DNA of 7,044 bases from a bacterium (GTDB taxonomy: Bacteria > Cyanobacteriota > Vampirovibrionia > Gastranaerophilales > Gastranaerophilaceae). The notes under the pieces were generated by a model, which ran no database searches, was not told the origin of the DNA, and saw only the letters and a program-made list of their open reading frames with translations. This document shows, one piece after another, positions 1 to 6,149 of the stretch (position 1 is its first letter; every line of letters starts with the position of its first letter). The translations under genes and the position numbers were made by a program. The DNA is taken from NCBI GenBank assembly GCA_024408905.1, contig JAKSUP010000072.1, positions 1-7,044 on the forward strand, in the 5' to 3' direction.

Positions 1-2
1 TA

Positions 3-470
3 AACAGAATACCGGGCACGACCCCAAAAAAAAAAAAAAAAAAAGCTGAAAAATATGCTGAAAAAATACAAATTTACGATACTATATATGATATAAGAAA
101 TCTTGACCAGAACTTTACATTTGATACGGAAAAAAAGGACAAAAACGGAATACCGTGCAATGAAGTTGAGGGGTTGTGGGCGATCACAGATAACGCCGGC
201 AAAATCAAAGGCGTGAAATTTGAAAGCAATAAATGCTTCATTTTCGGCGGTATCGGTACAGGCATGGATATATCCGATATTGCCGATAAAGATACAGGAA
301 TTATCGGTATGCCGTCCAAGGGCAAGGGCTGTCCCGTAGTGTTTGATATGCTGTTCAGGACACGCTGCCTTTTCATCAATACAGCGAACAGTGCAAGCGT
401 TGAGGTAGCTCTGAACAGAGGCTTTACAACTGTTGAAAGTGTGAAATATATGCTTGGAAAGGATACGTGA
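3..470 (+). CDS. 3' part of a hypothetical protein gene, cut by the left edge
   Basis: The reading frame is open from base 3 to the TGA at 468-470, about 155 residues, so the gene probably begins outside the window. A TTG at 174 is the first conventional start in the later part, but the frame upstream is uninterrupted and reads as plausible protein (NRIPGTTP, six Lys encoded by the 19-A tract, then a charged stretch with YDTIYDIRNLDQNFTFD). The second half is rich in Gly and hydrophobics (FGGIGTGMDISDIADKDTG, IGMPSKGKGCPVVFD) and ends NSASVEVALNRGF...YMLGKDT. That last piece faintly resembles the end of GNAT acetyltransferases (N..S...A...GF), but the GNAT acetyl-CoA loop is not convincing, so I assign no function. 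GC is about 45%, clearly above the rest of the window, which suggests transfer or an assembly join. If the A tract is miscounted, the frame before base 26 is wrong. Confidence 0.6.
   Translation, partial: NRIPGTTPKKKKKKAEKYAEKIQIYDTIYDIRNLDQNFTFDTEKKDKNGIPCNEVEGLWAITDNAGKIKGVKFESNKCFIFGGIGTGMDISDIADKDTGIIGMPSKGKGCPVVFDMLFRTRCLFINTANSASVEVALNRGFTTVESVKYMLGKDT
26..44 (+). repeat. 19-base poly-A tract
   Basis: This is an uninterrupted run of 19 A, directly after GACCCC and inside the left-edge open reading frame, where 18 of the bases encode six Lys. Runs this long are slippage-prone in cells and error-prone in sequencing, so the exact length, and with it the frame linkage across it, is uncertain. 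Confidence 0.9.
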
Positions 471-552
471 GCAGGATGAAAGTGATAAAAAAAATTGGCG
501 TTAATTTTGCTTCATTCTTTGCAATTTTTATGGCTTTCTCGATCGTAATCAT
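424..552 (-). pseudogene. Truncated small ORF (N-terminus of an unknown protein)
   Basis: An ATG at 552-550 is preceded by a strong Shine-Dalgarno AAGGAG (566-561, spacing 8) and opens a 42-codon frame. The first ~19 residues (MITIEKAIKIAKNEAKLTP) look like the charged helical start of a real protein. The rest (IFFITFILLTYPFQ...) is hydrophobic, lies antisense to the end of the left-edge gene, and follows an A8/T8 run at 487-494, so it is probably not the natural continuation. The start overlaps the end of the preceding small frame as ATGA, a common sign of translational coupling. I infer a gene whose 3' part was lost or replaced at the compositional boundary near 470-500. The product is not recognised. 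A complete 42-residue peptide remains possible. Confidence 0.4.
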
Positions 553-703
553 TCGCAACACTCCTTGATCCACTCAGACGGTTTTAAATTATCAACTCTG
601 CATATTTTTGTTCTGTTGGTGATAATTTTTTGCCATATTTGGCTAAATTCACAATTTGTCTGGTAATAGGAGCAGAAATTTTTGGAATATTTACTATATT
701 CAT
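549..703 (-). pseudogene. Small ORF with apparent one-base frameshift
   Basis: An ATG at 703-701, preceded by AAAAGG at about 8 bases, opens a 39-codon frame ending in TAA at 586-584 (MNIVNIPKISAPITRQIV, then LAKYGKKLSPTEQKYAELII). Just before that stop, another frame continues as VDNLKPSEWIKECCE and ends in TGA at 551-549, which overlaps the ATG of the next small gene as ATGA. Adding one base near 590-597 would join the two into a 51-residue hydrophilic protein ending exactly at the coupled start. I infer a one-base deletion, real or a sequencing error; the 39-residue form alone is the alternative. The family is not recognised. The gene lies 66 bases downstream of the lipoprotein gene on the same strand and could be co-transcribed with it. 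Confidence 0.4.
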
Positions 704-768
704 CTTTTTGCCTTTTGTTGTTATATAAGATATAAAAACCCCTAAAAAATAAATTTGCTATTTTTGGT

Positions 769-1653
769 TTACCAACTTGTCGTTTCTTTGTATTTATTCC
801 ATATTAACAGGCCTGCAATTACTGCCACTATAACAAATAACGCTCCTAAAATATTGTTCCAATTAATCTTTTCAGCCTTTAAAACTATATCTACATTTTC
901 TTGTAAAGTTAAATCCCATTGGTATTCATTATCGCTAAGAACTTTTGTAGCATTATTTTCAGTAGATTTATACGGGATTTTTATTACTAATTCTGCTGAA
1001 GGCTTCATTTCAGGATTTGCTTCAAACATAGAAGATAAAGCATTTCCAAAATTATTCATTGTATTTTGATTATATCTGGTAGTAGCTGTTGAGCCATCTC
1101 TATATTCCGTAATTTCTGTTACTTCGCCTGTTTCTTCATCAACTGTTTTATTTGTAGATATAATATTCGGATCATTAGAAGTTTCATTGAATGAGGAATC
1201 ATCTGTGTTGTCGGTATTACCTTCTTTTTCCATATTTTCTTGTGCTTTTTTATAATTATATGAAAGTTTAATATTTAGTGTATTTTTTAGAAAGCTTTCT
1301 TTTATTTCAAAAGGGTTTAAACTTTTTGCAGAAAATCCTGCAGGAAGCTTTGTCATGTTAAAAGATGTTGCACTATAGTTTTTTGAACGCTTTAGTCCGA
1401 TAAAATTGCCTTCATTATAATTTTCTACTTTATATCCTTCTTTTTCAAGATCTTTTTTTGCTGTGTCAAATTGTTTATTCAAACTGCTTTCATCAGCATT
1501 AAATGCTTTAAACATTTGCGAGTTTATGGCGTTGACTTCGGCTATTGTAACATTACCTTTTTTATCAATTTCGAAATTATAGGAACATTTTATACATCCT
1601 GTTGTTAAAAACATTGTCATAACAGCAACCGTCAAAAATATAAATCTTTTCAT
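769..1653 (-). CDS. LppM/DUF3153-like lipoprotein with C-terminal membrane helix
   Basis: The 294-residue product starts with a lipoprotein signal peptide: Lys-Arg at 2-3, a hydrophobic core at 4-16, then TTGC with the lipidation Cys at 20. The mature protein opens with a beta-type segment (CSYNFEIDKKGNVTI at 23-37). An acidic, Asn/Ser/Thr-rich linker follows at about 140-215, then a second beta segment at 218-260 with the pattern P-x(9)-N...W.L (IPYKSTENN, YQWDL). A single transmembrane helix lies at about 267-285 and a short basic tail follows. This layout and the N...W.L pattern match the LppM domain of actinobacteria and the related DUF3153 proteins of cyanobacteria, whose biochemical role is poorly known. 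The start is secured by AAAGGAGAG ending 7 bases upstream. The protein is probably anchored at both ends on the outer face of the cytoplasmic membrane. The linker is longer than I would expect for the family. Family assignment is by pattern only. Confidence 0.75.
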   Translation of the reverse strand: MKRFIFLTVAVMTMFLTTGCIKCSYNFEIDKKGNVTIAEVNAINSQMFKAFNADESSLNKQFDTAKKDLEKEGYKVENYNEGNFIGLKRSKNYSATSFNMTKLPAGFSAKSLNPFEIKESFLKNTLNIKLSYNYKKAQENMEKEGNTDNTDDSSFNETSNDPNIISTNKTVDEETGEVTEITEYRDGSTATTRYNQNTMNNFGNALSSMFEANPEMKPSAELVIKIPYKSTENNATKVLSDNEYQWDLTLQENVDIVLKAEKINWNNILGALFVIVAVIAGLLIWNKYKETTSW

Positions 1654-1678
1654 TACAAAACTCTCCTTTTATACGGTT

Positions 1679-1684
1679 ATTATA
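1679..1684 (-). promoter_or_regulatory. Predicted -10 box for the lipoprotein gene
   Basis: TATAAT reads on the minus strand, about 26 bases upstream of the ATG at 1653. A weak -35 candidate (TTTCAT) lies 17 bases further upstream. The region is very AT-rich, so chance matches are likely. Confidence 0.45.
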
Positions 1685-1714
1685 GCAAAATTTTTAAAAA
1701 TATGAAATTTATTA

Positions 1715-1720
1715 TATAAT
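1715..1720 (+). promoter_or_regulatory. Predicted -10 box for the membrane methyltransferase gene
   Basis: TATAAT on the plus strand lies 36 bases before the ATG at 1757. The expected -35 position holds only TTTTAA. The gene also has a ribosome site, AGAAAGG, at 1743-1749. Together with the minus-strand box at 1679-1684, this makes a compact divergent promoter region of 103 bases. Confidence 0.4.
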
Positions 1721-1756
1721 TTGTTTTAATAAATTGAAAATCAGAAAGGTTTTTAT

Positions 1757-2233
1757 ATGAAAGAATGGATTAAGTCTGTAATTCTATTGCCGTTTAATGT
1801 GACAATTGTTATACCTTGCCTAATTTTGTATTTTACACATTTTAAATATGAATTTTCAGGGTGGTTACATGTGATGATGGGAATAGTGTTACTATTATCC
1901 GGCTTGTATCTGGCAATTTGGACAATGATTTTGTTTTACAAAATCGGGAAAGGTACACTTGCTCCATGGGCTGCGACAAAACATTTGATTGTAGAAGGTC
2001 CCTATAAACTTACCAGAAATCCGATGATTACCGGAGTTTTATCAATATTGCTTGGTGAAGCTTTTATATTAAACGCAAATGGCATTTTTTGTTGGATAAT
2101 TTTGTTTTTTATAATCAACAGTATTTATTTTAAATTGTATGAAGAAAAAGACCTTGAACGCAAATTTGGTGAAGAATATATTGAATATAAAAAAAATGTT
2201 CCAATGTGGTTTCCGAGATTTCGGGTAAAATAA
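1757..2233 (+). CDS. Isoprenylcysteine/phospholipid methyltransferase family membrane protein
   Basis: The 158-residue protein has hydrophobic helices at about 8-26, 36-62 and a re-entrant or paired stretch at 92-126, the layout of small ICMT/PEMT-type integral-membrane methyltransferases. The family signature is clear: GPYKLTRNPMITG at 81-93, followed by EEKDLERKFGEEYIEYKKNVPMWFP at 129-153 with the paired Glu 129-130, FG.EY..Y and the VP...P ending. In the family these two regions form the S-adenosylmethionine and substrate pocket at the membrane surface. The methyl acceptor (a lipid, a small thiol or a prenylated compound) cannot be told from sequence. The length is normal for bacterial members. 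The gene is monocistronic here, divergent from the lipoprotein gene and closed by a hairpin terminator. Confidence 0.85.
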   Translation: MKEWIKSVILLPFNVTIVIPCLILYFTHFKYEFSGWLHVMMGIVLLLSGLYLAIWTMILFYKIGKGTLAPWAATKHLIVEGPYKLTRNPMITGVLSILLGEAFILNANGIFCWIILFFIINSIYFKLYEEKDLERKFGEEYIEYKKNVPMWFPRFRVK

Positions 2234-2244
2234 ATATATAACAA

Positions 2245-2274
2245 AAAAGAGCCGGATATAAATCCGACTCTTTT
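2245..2274. terminator. Bidirectional Rho-independent terminator
   Basis: The inverted repeat has arms AAAAGAGcCGGAT and ATCCGaCTCTTTT around an ATAA loop: 12 paired positions with one C/A mismatch. It is bounded by A-rich sequence on the left and T-rich on the right, so it can end transcription on both strands. It sits between the convergent methyltransferase gene (stop at 2233) and the acyl-CoA synthetase gene (stop at 2300). Confidence 0.85.
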
Positions 2275-2299
2275 AATTTTATTATTTACTCATTTACCC

Positions 2300-4459
2300 C
2301 TAACAGCAAGAGCAAACGCCGTTTTCGCAAGTGCAAAGAGCTGATTTAGCTTCTTCCATTCTTACTTTGATACGACCGTCAACTGCAATGCCTTCGCCTG
2401 ATTTTTCAGAAATCAACAATGGGTTGATATCTAATTCATCAATAAATGGGTAATCGTGAACTAATTGAGATAATCTCAATAATGTTTCTTTGATTTGATC
2501 CATTTGAGCAGGAGTTGTGCCTCTTGCACCTTCTAATAATTTGTATGATTTAACTGATTTAATCATTTCATCAGCATCAACGTCTGTCAAAGGTGCTATT
2601 CTGAATGTTACGTCTTTAAGAACTTCGATAAATACGCCACCTAAACCAAACATCATCATAGGACCATATTGAGGGTCTGTTGCAATACCACAAACCATTT
2701 CTCTTGAACCTTTAACCATTTCTTGAATGATTACACCTTCCAAACCATCCAATAAACCTTTTGCTTCAAGTTTAGAAATAAGGTCTTGATATTCTGCTCT
2801 CAATTGTTCAGCAGACTGAATATTAACTCTTACACCACCAACATCTGTTTTGTGAGAAGTTGTTTTTGAAGTCATCTTCATAACTACAGGGTATCCGATA
2901 GAGTCAGCGATAGCGATTGCTTCATCTTCAGATTTTGCAAAACCTGATTTACAAACTCTGATACCATAAGCATCCAATACATCAATTGATTCACGAGTTG
3001 TAAGTTGTGCTCTACCTTCTTTCAAAGAACCTAAAATAATTTCAGAAGCTCTTTTTGAATCAACATCATAAGTAGGGATTTTGCCTTCAGGTCTTTCCAT
3101 CCATTTTCTTTGTTGATTTAATCTGTTAAATCCGTCAGCAGCTTCTTCTGCGTACATAAAGAACGGCATATTAACATTCATATCAGACAATGCTGTAAAG
3201 AATTCTGATTTAGTCATAAATACACCGATAACAGGTTTTTCAGGATGTTGAGCCTTGATTTCCATAACAGCTTTAGCAACATCAATATCTTTCAAACCTA
3301 AGAATGGTAAGTAGATAACCATAATCATATCAACATTTTCATCAGCAATAACTGTTTCTAATGTTTGTTTGTAGTGTTCGATTGGAGCAGAAGCAATCAT
3401 ATCAATAGGGTTTTTAACTGATGCTGCACTTGGCAAGAAGCTTCTTAAAGTTTCTTTTGTTTGATCAGTAATTTTAGCCATTTGCATACCGTATTCACAA
3501 ACTGCGTCAGTTGCCATGATACCGGGACCACCTGAGTTTGTAATGATAGCTACTCTGTCACCTTTAGGGATTGGGCAATTTGCAAAAACTTTAGCTGTTG
3601 CAAATAAGTTTTTCAAAGAATATTCTCTGATTACACCTGATTGAGCAAGTAAAGCGTTAGCAGCTTTATCGGCACCGGCAAGAGAACCTGTGTGAGAAGA
3701 TGCAGCTGAAGCTCCTGCTGCTGAACGACCTGCTTTTAGAGCAAGGATAGGTTTTTTCTTAGAAATTCTTGTAGCTAATTTTCTGAAGTTAGAAGGATTA
3801 GCGATTGATTCCATGTAAAGCAGAATTTGTTCAACGTCTTTTTCATTTTCCCAGTATTCAATAGCTGTTTCTGCGTTAACATCAGCTTGGTTACCGATTG
3901 AAATGAATTGTGCAAAACCAAGGTTAAGGTCTTTTAAAATATTCAAAATACCACCACCTAAAGCACCTGATTGAGAAACAAAACCGATATGTCCTCTTTC
4001 AGGTAAACTTTCAGCGAAGCATCCGTCCATTTTAACTGAAGGTTCTGTGTTTACAACACCTAAACAGTTAGGGCCAACACATCTCATACCGTATTCTCTA
4101 ACTTTTGCTAATAATTGTTTTTCCATTTCAGCACCTTCAGCGCCTGTTTCTTTGAAGCCTGCTGTAATGATACATAAGCCTGTGATACCTTTTTGATGGC
4201 ATTGATCAATTGTATCCAAAACGAATTTAGCGTTTACAACGATAATTGCCAAATCGATTTCGCCGGGTACTTCAAGAACTGAAGTGTATGCTTGAAGCCC
4301 TTCTATAACTCCACCCTTAGGGTTGATTGGATAAATCTTCCCAGGGAAATTGTACTCTTGTAATCTTTTCATAATGTCTGAACCGATTGTGTGTTCTTTT
4401 GTAGAAGCACCAACAACGGCAATAGATTTAGGTTTCATAATTTTGTCTAAATTGCTCAT
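2300..4459 (-). CDS. NDP-forming acetate/acyl-CoA ligase, fused alpha-beta, Cys-rich tail
   Basis: The 719-residue enzyme interconverts acyl-CoA + ADP + phosphate with acid + ATP + CoA, and typically makes acetate and ATP in fermentation. The order is: CoA-binding Rossmann domain at about 5-130 (SIAVVGAST at 12-20), succinyl-CoA-ligase-like domain at about 145-460 with the phospho-accepting His256 in SSHTGSLAG, and ATP-grasp domain at about 485-700 with second His536 in SHKTDVGGV and the metal-site DINPLL at 677-682. This is the ACD (acetyl-CoA synthetase, ADP-forming) alpha-beta fusion, of near-usual length. The start at 4459 is chosen because AAAGGA lies 7 bases upstream; the in-frame ATG at 4507 would add 16 unconserved residues and lacks a ribosome site. 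The last 11 residues, CTCENGVCSCC, carry five Cys and are not part of the ATP-grasp fold. Acetate is the likely substrate, but related enzymes take propionyl-, aryl- or branched acyl-CoA. Confidence 0.92.
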   Translation of the reverse strand: MSNLDKIMKPKSIAVVGASTKEHTIGSDIMKRLQEYNFPGKIYPINPKGGVIEGLQAYTSVLEVPGEIDLAIIVVNAKFVLDTIDQCHQKGITGLCIITAGFKETGAEGAEMEKQLLAKVREYGMRCVGPNCLGVVNTEPSVKMDGCFAESLPERGHIGFVSQSGALGGGILNILKDLNLGFAQFISIGNQADVNAETAIEYWENEKDVEQILLYMESIANPSNFRKLATRISKKKPILALKAGRSAAGASAASSHTGSLAGADKAANALLAQSGVIREYSLKNLFATAKVFANCPIPKGDRVAIITNSGGPGIMATDAVCEYGMQMAKITDQTKETLRSFLPSAASVKNPIDMIASAPIEHYKQTLETVIADENVDMIMVIYLPFLGLKDIDVAKAVMEIKAQHPEKPVIGVFMTKSEFFTALSDMNVNMPFFMYAEEAADGFNRLNQQRKWMERPEGKIPTYDVDSKRASEIILGSLKEGRAQLTTRESIDVLDAYGIRVCKSGFAKSEDEAIAIADSIGYPVVMKMTSKTTSHKTDVGGVRVNIQSAEQLRAEYQDLISKLEAKGLLDGLEGVIIQEMVKGSREMVCGIATDPQYGPMMMFGLGGVFIEVLKDVTFRIAPLTDVDADEMIKSVKSYKLLEGARGTTPAQMDQIKETLLRLSQLVHDYPFIDELDINPLLISEKSGEGIAVDGRIKVRMEEAKSALCTCENGVCSCC

Positions 4460-4466
4460 TATTTCT

Positions 4467-4472
4467 TCCTTT
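4467..4472 (-). promoter_or_regulatory. Ribosome binding site fixing the acyl-CoA ligase start
   Basis: AAAGGA on the minus strand lies 7 bases before the ATG at 4459 and is embedded in a purine-rich leader. It favours the 4459 start over the longer in-frame start at 4507. Confidence 0.7.
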
Positions 4473-4511
4473 CCTTTCTTTAACCTATTCTGGCTTATAT
4501 GCCACAAAAAT

Positions 4512-4517
4512 ATTGTA
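4512..4517 (-). promoter_or_regulatory. Predicted -10 box for the acyl-CoA ligase gene
   Basis: TACAAT on the minus strand lies about 52 bases upstream of the ATG at 4459. A TATTGT/TTGTTT-like -35 candidate sits 15-17 bases further upstream, overlapping two direct copies of AAACAAT (plus-strand 4522-4528 and 4533-4539). This placement also argues that the ATG at 4507 is too close to the transcription start to be used. Confidence 0.4.
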
Positions 4518-4562
4518 ACACAAACAATTTAGAAACAATAAGTTGCATTATTTTGATATTTT

Positions 4563-6086
4563 TTATTTTGTTACGTTGCTAATATTTGCAGAATTATTAT
4601 TTTTCATATTCTTTCTTTTGATGTGAACAGTAATTGCACTTATTACTGCTGTGATTATACCTGCTAATATGTATTTTTTCTTATTACTTTTTTTGCCATC
4701 ATCACCATTGTTGTTATTATTATCATTATTATTTGGCGGCAGTGTATTATTTTCGTTTCTTTCGGAATGATTTATATCTGAATACACTTCTTCTTTTGAA
4801 TCAGAACTCAGCTTAGCTTTATATTCAGGGTTTTGCTCGCTGTATAATTTTATCGCTTCTTTTATCCCATCTTCAAGATGTCCTTCTTCAACAGCGATAA
4901 TTTTTCTATATTCACCTTGACCATAAGCATCAATTAAACTTTGAAGTTTTGACTCTTTATATTTTGGTTTAACAACTATACCGATAAACGGAATTTTTTT
5001 ATATTCTTCTGCAAATTCAGGGTTATTTCTTAGTTGTTCGTCAAATTGCTGAGTAGACAATATATTATACTTTGCAAATAATTCTTTCACATATTTATGA
5101 ACATCGAGCATAACCGTATCATTGGAACTATCGCCTGCAACAATTACCAAATCATTATTTTTTTTAGCATCATTCACTGCTTCACTCGTATCATAAAATT
5201 TATTCAATGAATATGGGCATTCATTTTTATTTTGCATAATAGCAGGTTCCCAAGTATCATAAGGTCTGCCACCACATTCATGAGGATAGCATTTGCTTTC
5301 ATGAAAATATTTTGTAACTCCTGCATCTTTAAAAATTTTATTAATTTTATTAGTTAAGTCTGTATGTGCGTTAGCTCGTTCCTCTATATTAAACATATCA
5401 TACGGATAAGTTACAAATATCTTGCAATTACCATCTTTTCTAAATCCGACATTCCAATCAGATTTATCAGTCCCCTGATATACTATACCCCTTTCATCTC
5501 TCAATTTTCCTTGACTAAACAAAGAATGTTCATCATAATCTTTTACGCCATGCTCGCTATCCCCTTCAACTATTGTAAAATTCATTGATTTATAGAGTTC
5601 TTTCATTTTTTCTATTAATTTGGGACCATCCCAACCAGAAAATTCTTTAATTCTTTGTTCTTTCTCTTTGTTTGTAACATCATAACTGAAGGGAAACTTT
5701 CCTCCGTTATAATACTCTTCATCAGTTCCGATTTTGGGGTATTCATCACTTCCGTTTTTACAAATCAAAGTGTCAGGAAAAGGCATTTTAAACCCACGTT
5801 CTTTTGAGATTTCTCCCATTTTTTGAAACTCGCCAAAGGTACGACCCGTTGTGATACTGAATTTCATTCCGTTCTTGTTTCGATTTAAAAAAGCTGTGAA
5901 ATCAGCGAAATATTTTTTTATAAAATTTACAAAGTTCTCACTTTCACTAAATTGGAATTCTGCATGTCGTGCAGGTAAAAAGGTTTTGTCAAAATCAGAA
6001 AAAACACGGACTTTTCCTGCTTTGAAATTTATCGTTTTATTGTTATTTGAGATACTTTCAACTTTCATAACATCTGTAACACACAT
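4563..6086 (-). CDS. HAD-superfamily hydrolase, Cof/sucrose-phosphatase-like, tail-anchored
   Basis: The 507-residue protein is a HAD phosphatase by motifs. Motif I is FSDFDKT at 29-35 (nucleophile Asp31, acid/base Asp33), motif II is ITTGRT at 78-83, and motif IV is VAGDSSNDTVML at 316-327 (Asp319, Asp323). About 235 residues lie between motifs II and IV, a large C2-type cap as in Cof and sucrose-phosphatase relatives; it holds Cys266 and Cys271 (CYPHECGG). After the catalytic core come a hydrophilic region at 410-450, an Asn/Asp-rich tract at 452-463, a Lys cluster, and one transmembrane helix at about 472-488 with a basic tail. I infer a membrane-tethered phosphatase; the substrate is unknown. 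An INFKA motif at 19-23 directly precedes the first beta strand. The start is uncertain: neither Met1 nor Met7 (base 6068) has a good ribosome site, and Met7 fits the promoter spacing better. The gene lies 103 bases upstream of the acyl-CoA ligase gene on the same strand. Confidence 0.75.
   Translation of the reverse strand: MCVTDVMKVESISNNNKTINFKAGKVRVFSDFDKTFLPARHAEFQFSESENFVNFIKKYFADFTAFLNRNKNGMKFSITTGRTFGEFQKMGEISKERGFKMPFPDTLICKNGSDEYPKIGTDEEYYNGGKFPFSYDVTNKEKEQRIKEFSGWDGPKLIEKMKELYKSMNFTIVEGDSEHGVKDYDEHSLFSQGKLRDERGIVYQGTDKSDWNVGFRKDGNCKIFVTYPYDMFNIEERANAHTDLTNKINKIFKDAGVTKYFHESKCYPHECGGRPYDTWEPAIMQNKNECPYSLNKFYDTSEAVNDAKKNNDLVIVAGDSSNDTVMLDVHKYVKELFAKYNILSTQQFDEQLRNNPEFAEEYKKIPFIGIVVKPKYKESKLQSLIDAYGQGEYRKIIAVEEGHLEDGIKEAIKLYSEQNPEYKAKLSSDSKEEVYSDINHSERNENNTLPPNNNDNNNNNGDDGKKSNKKKYILAGIITAVISAITVHIKRKNMKNNNSANISNVTK
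4697..4737 (-). repeat. AAT/AAC/GAT codon repeat (Asn/Asp-rich tract)
   Basis: Within the HAD gene, imperfect trinucleotide repeats (plus-strand ATT, ATC, GTT units) encode a run of Asn with Asp and Gly just before the membrane helix. It is probably a flexible linker, and its length may vary between strains. Confidence 0.7.
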
Positions 6087-6103
6087 ATCGTTTCGTACCA
6101 GAT

Positions 6104-6109
6104 ATTATA
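6104..6109 (-). promoter_or_regulatory. Predicted -10 box for the HAD gene
   Basis: TATAAT reads on the minus strand, with 17 bases to the ATG at 6086 and 35 to the ATG at 6068. No good -35 is visible. If this is the real promoter, the leader to Met1 would be only about 10 bases, which mildly favours the Met7 start. Confidence 0.35.
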
Positions 6110-6114
6110 TATTG

Positions 6115-6139
6115 AAAAGGCCTTTCTTCATAGCCTTTT
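6115..6139. terminator. Small hairpin, possible terminator after the right-edge gene
   Basis: AAAAGGC and GCCTTTT form a 7-bp stem around an 11-base loop, just past the stop of the right-edge gene and upstream of the HAD promoter candidate. On the minus strand the T tail is only the arm itself; on the plus strand a T6 run follows, but no plus-strand gene leads into it. Confidence 0.45.
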
Positions 6140-6149
6140 TTAAGAAATA

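Noticed and set aside
74..379. Minus-strand 101-codon ORF
   Set aside because: It is a shadow of the left-edge plus-strand gene, with a composition unlike a real protein.
476..568. Plus-strand 30-codon ORF (MKVIKKIGVNFASFFAIF...) resembling the amphipathic leader of an AgrD-type peptide
   Set aside because: It has no proper ribosome site, lacks the Cys needed for a cyclic thiolactone, and lies antisense to a small frame with a much better start.
704..768. Possible terminator after the lipoprotein gene (AAAAATA/TATTTTT inverted repeat)
   Set aside because: The stem is only A-T pairs and too weak to call in such AT-rich DNA.
755..1069. Plus-strand ORF antisense to the lipoprotein gene
   Set aside because: The opposite strand has a signal peptide, lipobox and strong ribosome site; this frame has none.
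4460..4507. N-terminal extension of the acyl-CoA ligase from the ATG at 4507
   Set aside because: The extra 16 residues are not part of the CoA-binding fold, no ribosome site precedes 4507, and the AAAGGA site fits the ATG at 4459.
5364..5588. Plus-strand ORF inside the HAD gene; likewise 5851-6153 and 4350-4532
   Set aside because: They are antisense to coding sequence with clear catalytic or domain motifs and show no supporting signals.
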